From positions 1,306,975-1,370,974 of the forward strand of contig NZ_BQME02000001.1 of the NCBI RefSeq assembly GCF_022180385.2: a stretch of DNA of 64,000 nucleotides. The letters run 5' to 3'. This document shows, in pieces, positions 45,013-52,593 of this stretch. Position 1 is the stretch's first letter, and every line of letters begins with the position of its first letter. The DNA comes from Paenibacillus sp. L3-i20 (GTDB lineage Bacteria; Bacillota; Bacilli; Paenibacillales; Paenibacillaceae). The notes below the pieces were generated by a model. The model saw only the letters and a list, made by a program, of their open reading frames with translations. It was not told the origin of the DNA and made no database searches. The translations under genes and the position numbers were made by a program.

Positions 45013-46007
45013 TATGCTGCACCTCTCATTACCGCTTGCTTTTCAAGTGTTACGACTCTCTCTACGAGCTTTTCAAATTCAGCTCGTCCAACTTTTTCCT
45101 CATCCACTTCTCTATCAGAGGACTCGGTTGATAATTGGGCATCCGTTTCCGGTAAGGGGGGAGCTTCTACATGATCAATAGTCTCTTGAACAAGTTTCTC
45201 CATTTCCTTTTGCGCCATCTCCGCACGAAATCGTGCTGCTTCATCGGCTGTTTCCTCTCGGTACTTACCGATATCAAGAATCGGGATATGTAACTCTTCT
45301 CCTGTTTCGGATAGGTTAGCTGTGAAGTATCGTCTGTCCTCTAAGCCACGTTCACTAATTTTCCAACGTTTGTTATAGATACCGGGCTTAGCTGCCTGAA
45401 TTTTCCGAATTATCTCAGCAGCATCAATTTGGGGCGTATTTGTTGTTGGCTTTGTCTCAAATTGCTTTCTTAGCGATTCATTGTCTTTCGTTAAACGAGC
45501 AATTTCCTCATTTGCATGAAGCAATTCTTCACCTGCCGCATCTCTACGTGCTGTCATATCTGCTAATAGTTCGCTCAAATGAATTGACTCTTTCCGATGT
45601 ACCTCTAGTTCCAATATTGCTGCTTTTTGTGCCGCTATCTCTGATTGATAACTTGCTTCAAGAACTGCTTGTGCTTCTGCCTTCTGTACATCTCTCGTCT
45701 TCAACCATAATGAAAGTAATTGCGCATGTTCTTCTGTTTGGCAAAAATCTGTCAATGATAATATTTCACCACCGATATTAATTGCTTCCAACTCGCTTGT
45801 TATTGCTTCAATCGCTGTTCCGGCTGCGCTCTCTATCTTCTCAAGTTCTTCTCGCTTGATTCTTAGCTGCTCCGTTACACTCAATAGTTCATTATTTATC
45901 TTGTACCATGTTGTTGTTTCGTTTGCCGTTTCTAGTCTTTGACCTAGATCTTCTTTCGTCGCTGTCAACGTTTCAATCTCAATTTGCAGCTGCTCTTTTT
46001 GTCTCAT
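45012..46007 (-). CDS. Coiled-coil phage protein
   Basis: 331 aa. Residues 1-190 form an almost unbroken coiled coil (EQLQIEIETLTATKEDLGQR, RIKREELEKIESAA). Residues 200-255 are a small mixed domain with WKISERGLEDRRYFTANLSE. The rest is acidic and helical. It has its own promoter-like sequence at 46043-46051. Function unknown; perhaps structural or a DNA-metabolism scaffold. Confidence 0.65.
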   Translation of the reverse strand: MRQKEQLQIEIETLTATKEDLGQRLETANETTTWYKINNELLSVTEQLRIKREELEKIESAAGTAIEAITSELEAINIGGEILSLTDFCQTEEHAQLLSLWLKTRDVQKAEAQAVLEASYQSEIAAQKAAILELEVHRKESIHLSELLADMTARRDAAGEELLHANEEIARLTKDNESLRKQFETKPTTNTPQIDAAEIIRKIQAAKPGIYNKRWKISERGLEDRRYFTANLSETGEELHIPILDIGKYREETADEAARFRAEMAQKEMEKLVQETIDHVEAPPLPETDAQLSTESSDREVDEEKVGRAEFEKLVERVVTLEKQAVMRGAA

Positions 46008-46042
46008 ATTAACCCTCCGAATATCATTATTTTGTTATCGTT

Positions 46043-46127
46043 ATTGTACCATTTTTCGGGCTATAAAACCAGTGAAAACCCTTGATATTACTGAGTTTTT
46101 TTCGATATTTCAGGTGGTTCACGAACC
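46043..46127 (-). promoter_or_regulatory. Candidate extended -10 promoter and nearby palindrome
   Basis: TGG-TACAAT on the minus strand (46043-46051) ahead of the 331-aa gene. A 12-bp near-palindrome GGTTCACGAACC lies at 46116-46127, about 65 bp upstream. Otherwise the 178-bp gap holds nothing recognised. Confidence 0.4.
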
Positions 46128-46185
46128 ATTATATTTCCACCTCTTTCTCTATCGTTTTTTTACTAATGTAATTCAATATTCAGTG

Positions 46186-46443
46186 TTAATCGTTCCAACA
46201 AAGCAATTGTGGAACTGTATAAACGAACCCTTTAAGTAACTCCCCAAAGGTCACCTCGTCATAACCATGACCGTCCATCCTCTCAAATCTTCCACTTCGG
46301 TCAAACGGAACAACTGCTACATCAATCTCTTCGCTAGTTGCTAAAATCCCTTGTGACTCCAAATGAAATCTTACAGCCTGATTTTCTGTTTCAGCTAAGA
46401 TGTAGTCCTCATTTACTTTGAAAATACTATAGGCGATTGTCAT
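46186..46443 (-). CDS. Hypothetical phage protein
   Basis: 85 aa with YSIFKVNEDYILAETENQAV and a C-terminal EVTFGELLKGFVYTVPQLLC. Compact alpha/beta by eye. No family recognised. Confidence 0.6.
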   Translation of the reverse strand: MTIAYSIFKVNEDYILAETENQAVRFHLESQGILATSEEIDVAVVPFDRSGRFERMDGHGYDEVTFGELLKGFVYTVPQLLCWND

Positions 46444-46472
46444 TTACTTCACTCTCCCATGTAACGTTTTAT

Positions 46473-46781
46473 TCACTGGACAATCTCGCAAACTTTAAAT
46501 CCATTTGCCTTGAGCTGATCTCTAATTTTTAAGAACGTGTTCCTGAACCAGCGAGAATAATTCAATCCATGATCCTCGTCTCGAAACTTTTCCAAATCTC
46601 GTAGTTTAAACTCTTCTTTACTTAATGCCAGCTTTACACAGTAGATGGCAGTCTTGCCTGTGGCTCTCCCATTTGGCGAATTTAACTCTCCAGTCAGAAG
46701 ATAATGTTTTTGCCAATCATGTAACCTGAAGCCAAGTGACCGCTCTATACGAAGAAGATAAATATTTTGCAATAAGTTCAT
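46473..46781 (-). CDS. Small protein with a P-loop-like motif
   Basis: 102 aa: LGFRLHDWQKHYLLTGEL then NGRATGKTAIYCVKLALS. The DWQ--YLL plus GRATGKT pair recalls the Q-motif and Walker A of helicases or terminases, but no Walker B follows, so it is an isolated nucleotide-binding-like module or a remnant. SD is adequate. Confidence 0.6.
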   Translation of the reverse strand: MNLLQNIYLLRIERSLGFRLHDWQKHYLLTGELNSPNGRATGKTAIYCVKLALSKEEFKLRDLEKFRDEDHGLNYSRWFRNTFLKIRDQLKANGFKVCEIVQ

Positions 46782-46806
46782 TTAATACCTCCATGTTCCT
46801 CAATAT

Positions 46807-46980
46807 TCATTCAAGTTCATCACAAAATTTAACCGCATCTTCTTCGGCGTCAAAAACTTTAAGTATTTTAAACCCAGTATTTTTGGAACGTGCTATATGT
46901 CTATCCGGTCTCTTGCCATTAAGCGCAATAGCTATAAATACGTCACCATCTTCTCCACCATTTTGAATCACATAAAACAT
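46807..46980 (-). CDS. Small hypothetical protein
   Basis: 57 aa with a strong SD (GGAGGAAACC). MFYVIQNGGEDGDVFIAIAL and DAEEDAVKFCDELE suggest a small alpha/beta fold with a C-terminal helix. No family recognised. Confidence 0.6.
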   Translation of the reverse strand: MFYVIQNGGEDGDVFIAIALNGKRPDRHIARSKNTGFKILKVFDAEEDAVKFCDELE

Positions 46981-47017
46981 ATGGTTTCCTCCTTATGTTA
47001 ATTTGATATTCATTTTG

Positions 47018-47203
47018 TTACCTTGGATAATCCCCAAAAAGTCCATTAATTCTCTCTTGATACATCTTCTTAGGTGTGGTTATGCCGTTTTCCCAGTTTA
47101 TTACCGCTCGTTGACTTGCCCCTAACTCATATGCCAAATCATGTTGTGTTAGTCCTCTATGCTTACGATTTGCCTTAATCCACATATCCCATGGGACATA
47201 CAT
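47018..47203 (-). CDS. Short XRE-family HTH protein
   Basis: 61 aa, almost entirely an HTH: KHRGLTQHDLAYELGASQRA then VINWENGITTPKKMY. A Cro-like regulator in the middle of the early operon. Confidence 0.75.
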   Translation of the reverse strand: MYVPWDMWIKANRKHRGLTQHDLAYELGASQRAVINWENGITTPKKMYQERINGLFGDYPR

Positions 47204-47280
47204 CTCTAAACCTCTCTATCGCCTCACACAGCGTTTGTAGATTAGTCCGCTGTATTTACCCTATTCGTCATCCAGAACGT

Positions 47281-47421
47281 CTATACAAGCCTCTCAGAAT
47301 CCTTGTATTCGATTTTCCTATGCTCCTTCAACTTTCCTAGTACATAATCATTTGATATGACCGCTATGCCTTTCTTTTTCTGCCGTCTTAGAGTATCTTC
47401 TAGTTTCTCTAGTGGATTCAT
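47281..47421 (-). CDS. Small basic hypothetical protein
   Basis: 46 aa, MNPLEKLEDTLRRQKKKGIA. Its ATG overlaps the RusA stop (ATGA), which supports translation by coupling. No family recognised. Confidence 0.55.
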   Translation of the reverse strand: MNPLEKLEDTLRRQKKKGIAVISNDYVLGKLKEHRKIEYKDSERLV

Positions 47422-47789
47422 GCGACACACTCCTCTATTTCAATAGTGATTCCTGCTGTCTTCTTTCTCTCGCCTTCCGCTATCCGCAGTTCCTTCACAA
47501 AACGAAAGTTATCATCCTGCAATATGCCGCTCTTAACGAGTCCATCTTGTATAGCTTTTGCGCTGTATGCATATCCGTCCGGATCTCGCCGTCGTGCATC
47601 CTTGAAGTGGAATCGATAAGTCACGATGACCGGGACACTGACAGGCTGAAGCTTCTGCACCTTGACCTCGATCAGCACCAGTTGTTCCCACCGCTTTTTG
47701 TGCTGGGCTTGCTCAAAGTGGTGCATCCTGCGAATCTCGTTGAGTGTGGGAGGTATGCCAACTATTTTTAGCTGCTGCATTACATCCAT
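47418..47789 (-). CDS. rusA: RusA-family Holliday junction resolvase
   Basis: 123 aa. IVGIPPTLNEIRRMHHFEQA at the start and DARRRDPDGYAYSAKAIQDG in the centre contain the conserved Asp cluster that binds metal at the junction; the C-terminus is GERKKTAGITIEIEE. It resolves recombination or replication intermediates before packaging. ATG 47780 is an alternative start. Confidence 0.88.
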   Translation of the reverse strand: MDVMQQLKIVGIPPTLNEIRRMHHFEQAQHKKRWEQLVLIEVKVQKLQPVSVPVIVTYRFHFKDARRRDPDGYAYSAKAIQDGLVKSGILQDDNFRFVKELRIAEGERKKTAGITIEIEECVA

Positions 47790-47944
47790 CGCCTCCGCAA
47801 CCGTTTTGCTGTTGGTGATTGTTCGGCTACCACTTTGACGTTGTAGTTGCCAAGCACCGTCAAACTTCTGCGGTAATTTCTTGCTTCACCCTTACGCATA
47901 GAGCCGCTTAGATATCCTTCGTTGGCTGTTACACAATGGGTCAT
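47780..47944 (-). CDS. Small basic protein upstream of rusA
   Basis: 54 aa, MTHCVTANEGYLSGSMRKGE with a very basic C-terminus (KRLRRRWM). SD GGGGGAAG. Start overlaps the YopX-like stop (ATGA). Function unknown. Confidence 0.55.
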   Translation of the reverse strand: MTHCVTANEGYLSGSMRKGEARNYRRSLTVLGNYNVKVVAEQSPTAKRLRRRWM

Positions 47945-48363
47945 GTTTCTTCCCCCTTTAGGAGATGAGGGTGTTCGTGGATGTTGCCGACAATCTCAAA
48001 ATAGTCACTATCCCACATTTCTCCATAACTCTGAATAAAAGAAGACCACTCTCGATCATCTTCATGAACCAAATCAGGATATAGATGCCTAAACCCCCAA
48101 CTTGCATTCTTCCACTCAATGACTACTAGTAATGACTCGATTGGCTTTAGTTCTTTCTGTACTTGTAATATTACAAATTCACAGATGTCGCCATCGTATA
48201 TCTCCTTACCATTGCGATCCTTTAGTCCTGTGTATTGCATGACCTCATAACACTCTTTCCAATTGCTCGGTGCATGCCATTTTATAAAGTCGCCTTCATG
48301 TGGATCATGTTTCATACGTTTATTCCACTTATCCCACGCTCTAAACTTGATTTCCCTAGGCAA
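47941..48363 (-). CDS. YopX-family phage protein, copy 1
   Basis: 140 aa from a TTG at 48363. That start is chosen because GGAGGTGACGATA lies just upstream, whereas the ATG at 48378 is inside the SD. PREIKFRAWDKWNKRM is the family start. MQYTGLKDRNGKEIYDGDIC and VGNIHEHPHLL are the other signature blocks. Function of YopX-type proteins is unknown. A second copy is at 52195. Confidence 0.85.
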   Translation of the reverse strand: MPREIKFRAWDKWNKRMKHDPHEGDFIKWHAPSNWKECYEVMQYTGLKDRNGKEIYDGDICEFVILQVQKELKPIESLLVVIEWKNASWGFRHLYPDLVHEDDREWSSFIQSYGEMWDSDYFEIVGNIHEHPHLLKGEET

Positions 48364-48514
48364 TATCGTCACCTCCATATATGTTGTAGCTCCTATATGA
48401 TTCTTTCTCTCGTTGTCTAACCTCTGGTGATTTTATGGATTGCTTCGGCCTTACAAATTCCACATGAATGATTTTTCTGTTATCTCCGCTTACACTTGGT
48501 TTGTTTGATTTCAT
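48356..48514 (-). CDS. Small basic hypothetical protein
   Basis: 52 aa, MKSNKPSVSGDNRKIIHVEF then a basic segment and YNIYGGDDIA. SD AAAGGATG. Its 3' end encodes the SD of the YopX-like gene. Confidence 0.55.
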   Translation of the reverse strand: MKSNKPSVSGDNRKIIHVEFVRPKQSIKSPEVRQREKESYRSYNIYGGDDIA

Positions 48515-48550
48515 GGTTATCATCCTTTCGGGATTGTTTTTGCGTATCCG

Positions 48551-48778
48551 CTACACTGCCTCATCCACTTCATCAATATATTGCCTTTGTCCCACTACCA
48601 ATCTCTTTCCAAGCTCCTGTAACTGTGACCCTACCTTACATTCTCGATTGCAGAAACTATCTATTCGGGCGAATGCACTGCCGTGTAGCTTGTTCAGTTC
48701 TTCTTTCTTTGGACAGTTTCCACATTTGTTGTCCAACAGATTACCTATTTTCTTTAATGTTTGGCTGCGTGTACTCAC
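48551..48778 (-). CDS. Small Cys-rich phage protein
   Basis: 75 aa from a GTG (SD AAGGAGGTAGCAGC). KCGNCPKKEEL and SFCNRECKVGSQL give four Cys, typical of a small zinc-binding phage protein. Follows the replication initiator. Confidence 0.65.
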   Translation of the reverse strand: MSTRSQTLKKIGNLLDNKCGNCPKKEELNKLHGSAFARIDSFCNRECKVGSQLQELGKRLVVGQRQYIDEVDEAV

Positions 48779-48811
48779 GCTGCTACCTCCTTATTTATCT
48801 CAATCTTCCGA

Positions 48812-49684
48812 CTATTCAGTTCCTGTAGGTCTACCGTCTAGTTTTCTAGCCAATATTCTCAATTCCTCAAGTTCTTCTGCTGTAACTGTCTGAGAAGGTG
48901 AGTCTGTCACAATTGGTATATTAGGCTTACCTCTACTTCTGCTGAAACTAGATACATTGTTTGGCGCTTGTCCAACTTCGGGTTTTGGAAATAAATGTTC
49001 TTTCTTTGTAACGCCTTCAGTGATAAGTCCTTTCAGCGTATTGATTGCATATCTGATCGATTCTTTTCCTGCACCTTTCTTTATTGCGGCTTCAATCACT
49101 TCGACATCCACAACTCCGATGTATGAGTAAATTTCCTCTAAATCGAATAAATTATATTTTCCTATTTTGCTTTGGTTTACTAGATTGTGAAGAAAAGTTT
49201 TAATAGATTCGAGATCAACAGGGGGGGGGCTATTCCCTTCCTTTACTTTATCTTCTTCTTCTTTTAAATTACCTTCCTTTAACTTCTTTTGGGCGTGATC
49301 GTTCAGTGAATCATCAGTGAATGTGCCGTGATCACTCACACCACTATCATTTAATGGCGCAGGAAGCTTGCTAGGCTGCGGTCTGTTAATGGTTTGATGC
49401 TTCTTAAAGTTATTAATGAGAATGAATTTTTGCGAACCAACTTCATATTTACGAATCATTTGTTTATGGTCCAGTTGATCAATCCATTTAGCCACGTCGT
49501 CCACCATAATGTCGTAGTCGTAAGGAAAAATATGTGACCTTATCAAAGCTGGGTGACCACTCAGTCTACCATCATCATCTGACTGAGAAATCAGTCCCAT
49601 AAATAGCAATCTAGCTCTTGGTTCGATCTCTCCGACCTTCTCGTCCGTCCAAAAACTAGGATCTATCATTCTTTTTCTAGCCAC
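48812..49684 (-). CDS. Phage replication initiator (DnaD/replisome-organiser type)
   Basis: 290 aa from a GTG. The N-terminal winged-helix region (MIDPSFWTDEKVGEIEPRAR, LLFMGLISQSDDDGRLSGHP, FKKHQTINRPQPSKLPAP) is typical of replisome organisers. The C-terminal part (VEVIEAAIKKGAGKESIRYA) resembles the DnaD/DnaB_2 domain. It should open the phage origin and recruit host helicase. No DnaC-type loader is visible next to it. A run of nine C on the coding strand at 49221-49229 sits in the linker. Confidence 0.8.
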   Translation of the reverse strand: MARKRMIDPSFWTDEKVGEIEPRARLLFMGLISQSDDDGRLSGHPALIRSHIFPYDYDIMVDDVAKWIDQLDHKQMIRKYEVGSQKFILINNFKKHQTINRPQPSKLPAPLNDSGVSDHGTFTDDSLNDHAQKKLKEGNLKEEEDKVKEGNSPPPVDLESIKTFLHNLVNQSKIGKYNLFDLEEIYSYIGVVDVEVIEAAIKKGAGKESIRYAINTLKGLITEGVTKKEHLFPKPEVGQAPNNVSSFSRSRGKPNIPIVTDSPSQTVTAEELEELRILARKLDGRPTGTE

Positions 49685-49687
49685 AAG

Positions 49688-49852
49688 CTACACCGCCTTA
49701 TTATCACGCTCAAGCTTCTCCAAAATGGCCTTCTCAATCCATTGGTGCTTAGATTTCAGAACCGATCTAAGTAATGTTTCGTTAATCTGATCGTGCACTA
49801 TATCTCCAACTCGTAGCGGAAATGTTCTGCACGGTTCCTTTCTAATTCTCAT
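49688..49852 (-). CDS. Small basic protein at head of replication operon
   Basis: 54 aa, MRIRKEPCRTFPLRVGDIVH and a helical end (HQWIEKAILEKLERDNKA). SD GAGGTGG. First gene after the promoter at 49884-49912. Possibly a ribbon-helix-helix type binder; not firm. Confidence 0.6.
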   Translation of the reverse strand: MRIRKEPCRTFPLRVGDIVHDQINETLLRSVLKSKHQWIEKAILEKLERDNKAV

Positions 49853-49883
49853 TGCTACCACCTCGTATCAGTTTTGTAATTTC

Positions 49884-49912
49884 ATTGTATCAACATAGTT
49901 ACTATATTGCAA
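49884..49912 (-). promoter_or_regulatory. Promoter of the replication/late-early operon
   Basis: TTGCAA (49907-49912), 17 nt, TACAAT (49884-49889) on the minus strand, about 30 nt upstream of the 54-aa ORF. Confidence 0.75.
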
Positions 49913-49919
49913 TAAGGTA

Positions 49920-49967
49920 ATGCCAATTTTGAGTATAAAAGTTCTCATATTGGCATCTAGTGGGTAT
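49920..49967 (+). promoter_or_regulatory. Inverted-repeat operator and promoter for the internal XRE gene
   Basis: ATGCCAAT (49920-49927) and ATTGGCAT (49949-49956) are perfect arms extended by TTGAG / CTCAT. The right arm covers the -35-like TTCTCA of a plus-strand promoter, 17 nt from a TATACT at about 49965-49970. This fits an autoregulated repressor. Confidence 0.55.
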
Positions 49968-49999
49968 ACTGTCTATTAAAACGAATGAACGGTGAGATT

Positions 50000-50221
50000 A
50001 TGATAAAGAGTAGACTTCATATATTGATGGGGGAGCGCAAGATTAAGAGTATCTTGCAGCTCCACAATGAAACGAATATTACTAGAAAGTCTCTATCAAA
50101 CTTGTATAACGACAAATTCAAAGCTGTTGAAACTGAAACGATTAATCGTCTCTGCTCCTATTTTGGCTGTACAGTAGGCGAGCTGCTGGAGTTTGTGCCG
50201 GATGCTAAAAGTAACGAATAA
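50000..50221 (+). CDS. XRE-family (YozG-like) HTH regulator inside the early region
   Basis: 73 aa from the ATG at 50000 (SD GGTGAG). RLHILMGERKIKSILQLHNE, TNITRKSLSNLYNDKF and LCSYFGCTVGELLEFVPD form a complete small Cro/CI-type domain. It is encoded against the operon and faces the inverted repeat at 49920-49956, so it may gate replication genes independently of the main CI. Confidence 0.8.
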   Translation: MIKSRLHILMGERKIKSILQLHNETNITRKSLSNLYNDKFKAVETETINRLCSYFGCTVGELLEFVPDAKSNE

Positions 50222-50309
50222 TTACTGTAACACTCATCACACAAAAGAGAATTACCGATCCTGCCCAAACCCATATTGCATACTTTAGGTATTTGAGGGA
50301 CTTGTCCAT
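50205..50309 (-). CDS. Very small membrane protein
   Basis: 34 aa with an excellent SD (AGGAGGTACAGAG). One transmembrane helix (AIWVWAGSVILFCVMSVTVI). Its 3' end overlaps the plus-strand XRE gene by 17 bp. Function unknown. Confidence 0.55.
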   Translation of the reverse strand: MDKSLKYLKYAIWVWAGSVILFCVMSVTVIIRYF

Positions 50310-50322
50310 CTCTGTACCTCCT

Positions 50323-50463
50323 TTACCATGGGCAGAATGTATCGTGCTTACCGCATTTTGGGCATCTAACCACCGCATACATTGTTACTCGTTCCCACTT
50401 ATGGCAGCAGAATAGCCGTTTAAGCATCCACTTTGCTCCATCTATGTTCCTAAGTAGTTTCAT
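50323..50463 (-). CDS. Small zinc-ribbon-like protein, paralogue A
   Basis: 46 aa: MKLLRNIDGAKWMLKRLFCC, HKWERV, then VVRCPKCGKHDTFCPW. CC plus CPKC suggest a zinc site. It shares the MKLL...CxKW layout with the protein at 50868-51011. Its start overlaps the upstream stop. Confidence 0.55.
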   Translation of the reverse strand: MKLLRNIDGAKWMLKRLFCCHKWERVTMYAVVRCPKCGKHDTFCPW

Positions 50464-50854
50464 AGCCTAGCTCCTTTAGGATGGTACGAGCTTTAGCGCC
50501 CTCATCTTCTAAAACTTCCGGTTTATCATAGTAGTAGTCGAGTTGGTTTTCTTCATCAAACGGCACTTTTTCTTGTTCATAAACCTTTAGTGTGGCATAC
50601 CACTGTAACCCCTCTATCAATCTATCTCTCTCTTCCTCCAACTGTTTGCGGCTAGGTTTCATGGTCTCTTCAATAGCACCGATTACATCCTCAACCGTCA
50701 CATTGGTTCCCATACGTAGATTAGTGTTTTCTTGCTGTAGGAGGTCTAGTTCAGTGAGGAGGTACAAAACATCGTCAGGATCTCCTGCCCATTTGGTTTC
50801 CTCAGCGTATGCTTTCCGTATATCTGCTATCTTCTGCTCTCTATCTGTCGACAT
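50450..50854 (-). CDS. Hypothetical coiled-coil phage protein
   Basis: 134 aa from the ATG at 50854, supported by SD GGGAGGAAGAGC; the longer frame to 50962 overlaps another gene. Contains VLYLLTELDLLQQENTNLRM, a coiled coil, and an acidic C-terminus. No family recognised. Confidence 0.6.
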   Translation of the reverse strand: MSTDREQKIADIRKAYAEETKWAGDPDDVLYLLTELDLLQQENTNLRMGTNVTVEDVIGAIEETMKPSRKQLEEERDRLIEGLQWYATLKVYEQEKVPFDEENQLDYYYDKPEVLEDEGAKARTILKELGYETT

Positions 50855-50867
50855 GCTCTTCCTCCCT

Positions 50868-51011
50868 TTAATACTCTCCATGAGTATCGAAATGACATCT
50901 GCTACAGTATCCTGCCATTTCACCAACTGGATCGCTGTATGTGCATCCTGCGTGATAAACAATCCATTTATGATCGAACCATTTGCACCATAGACGCTTT
51001 AGTAGTTTCAT
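50868..51011 (-). CDS. Small zinc-ribbon-like protein, paralogue B
   Basis: 47 aa: MKLLKRLWCKWFDHKWIVYH, then CTYSDPVGEMAGYCSRCHFD. Same layout as paralogue A. Its ATG overlaps the stop of an 18-codon upstream frame. Confidence 0.5.
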   Translation of the reverse strand: MKLLKRLWCKWFDHKWIVYHAGCTYSDPVGEMAGYCSRCHFDTHGEY

Positions 51012-51064
51012 AGCCCCAACACCGCCAATAAGGGGTGTATCTGCTCACGGGTGTATTGTGTCAT
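51008..51064 (-). CDS. Possible 18-codon leader peptide
   Basis: MTQYTREQIHPLLAVLGL with a full SD (AGAAGGAGG) and a stop overlapping the next ATG. It may serve only to couple translation of the zinc-ribbon gene. Confidence 0.35.
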   Translation of the reverse strand: MTQYTREQIHPLLAVLGL

Positions 51065-51108
51065 ACCCTAACTACCTCCTTCTGCTTGATTTGTCTTCGA
51101 AATGTGTA

Positions 51109-51786
51109 TTAATTGTAATCAGGGTTAGAGAACTCTGTTTCGTAATCATCAATAACCAACTTTGCCTTATGAGTCCACATCTTGAAGATTGTTGCATCAA
51201 GTCCATACATTCCGCCCATAATCGTGCGATTATCATGCTTCTTGCCGCCTGTTTCAGCTCTCCAAACAGTGCCATCTTTTTCGAGTGAAATCATGTATTT
51301 GCAATAATGCCAGCTCTTATCTTCCTCTGGATCTAAATAAATGTAGGTGTTTCCGTATTTTTCTTCTACAATTACAGTAATTTCTGAAACTTCATCGTAA
51401 CCTAATTCATTTAGTTCCAAATCATCCTTAACCATTTCTTTAATTAGCTCAGATAATTTGTATTCAACCTTGCTAGTTCCTAATAATTCTTGTACTTGTT
51501 CTTTGATAGTTTCCATGCCTTCCTTGTAAATTGATTGATTTATTTCTTCTTGAATCATATTTAGAATTACTTGGTTATAAGATGGAATGTCTAGTTTTTC
51601 GAGGTTAATCGCAAGATTGCTTTCAATTTCTTTCTTTAGCTGCTTACCAAAAACTGAATAACTACGTAACGCATCATGTACAACATCTTTAATTGTGTCC
51701 TCCAGTTGCTTCTTTACGATATTTTCCACGTACCCCTCAGACTTTAACGTTGACAATGTATCGTTAACAATTAAATTCAAGTCCAT
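51109..51786 (-). CDS. Hypothetical early phage protein
   Basis: 225 aa. N-terminal 120 residues helical (DTIKDVVHDALRSYSVFGKQ, LKKEIESNL); C-terminal 100 residues beta-rich with ITVIVEEKYGNTYIYLDPEE. No family recognised. Confidence 0.6.
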   Translation of the reverse strand: MDLNLIVNDTLSTLKSEGYVENIVKKQLEDTIKDVVHDALRSYSVFGKQLKKEIESNLAINLEKLDIPSYNQVILNMIQEEINQSIYKEGMETIKEQVQELLGTSKVEYKLSELIKEMVKDDLELNELGYDEVSEITVIVEEKYGNTYIYLDPEEDKSWHYCKYMISLEKDGTVWRAETGGKKHDNRTIMGGMYGLDATIFKMWTHKAKLVIDDYETEFSNPDYN

Positions 51787-51844
51787 GTCCTTTTCCTCTT
51801 TTCAATTTTTTATTTGTTACTAGCCGTATCAGGTTTATGTGCTG

Positions 51845-52198
51845 TCATACCGTCATCTCCTTGAGCGTAAATGGCATCTTAAATCCTTTGGGAAGCACCC
51901 ACAAGTGATACATGTTTGCTTCGTCAATCAACTCTGGCTCGGTCGGATATACCTCAATTGCAGTTCGGTCATATCCAAACAATTCGTCCTTTATTCTCTG
52001 TTTCTCCATCCAAGGTATGTCCGTTTCAGTCGCATTCCGCATGCAAACATGATCAACATTTCCCCACTCTGTTTTGATTTCACGAGACATAACACAATAC
52101 TGTAATGATTCGTCTACCCATGCTTTGTTCAGTTCTCCGAACCACCCTGTCCCTTTTCTTAAACTTTTGGGAGACGGTTTTCCGATCCACTTCCTCAT
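51845..52198 (-). CDS. Conserved phage protein (DUF7694-like)
   Basis: 117 aa. SREIKTEWGNVDHVCMRN and IPWMEKQRIKDELFGYDRTA followed by IEVYPTEPELIDEANMYHLW are blocks I associate with a widespread phage family of unknown function. Start overlaps the YopX-like stop. Confidence 0.65.
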   Translation of the reverse strand: MRKWIGKPSPKSLRKGTGWFGELNKAWVDESLQYCVMSREIKTEWGNVDHVCMRNATETDIPWMEKQRIKDELFGYDRTAIEVYPTEPELIDEANMYHLWVLPKGFKMPFTLKEMTV

Positions 52199-52593
52199 AC
52201 CGTTCCCTCCAGTAGGTGAGGATGGTCCACGATCTCTACTGAAGATAAATTACCTGATTCATCCTTCCACATGCGGCAACGATCAAATGGTTGCCAGCAA
52301 GCTCTATCGTTGTCATATGTGACTTTTATAATGTAGTCCTTATCACAATAATGATCAGAGTAACCGCCTTGTATTTTAACTCTGACATATTGCCCTCCAT
52401 AAATCTTGTTACCATTTTTGTCAGTCAATCCGATGTATTGCCCTACTGTATCGGGATCGACCGTGTACCAAAACTCTGTGCAAAAGTAATCGTCATCCCA
52501 ATCAACTACACTTCCGACTATGCGATCATTGTCTATCAAACTACCATATACCCACTCATCGTCTACCGTTCGTTTGCCTCTATAGGGTCTCAT
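52195..52593 (-). CDS. YopX-family-like phage protein, copy 2
   Basis: 132 aa from the ATG at 52593 (SD GGAGGAGA), which overlaps the preceding stop. MRPYRGKRTVDDEWVYGSLI, QYIGLTDKNGNKIYGGQYVR and VEIVDHPHLLEG follow the YopX block order. Paralogue of 47941-48363 but divergent. Confidence 0.75.
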   Translation of the reverse strand: MRPYRGKRTVDDEWVYGSLIDNDRIVGSVVDWDDDYFCTEFWYTVDPDTVGQYIGLTDKNGNKIYGGQYVRVKIQGGYSDHYCDKDYIIKVTYDNDRACWQPFDRCRMWKDESGNLSSVEIVDHPHLLEGTV

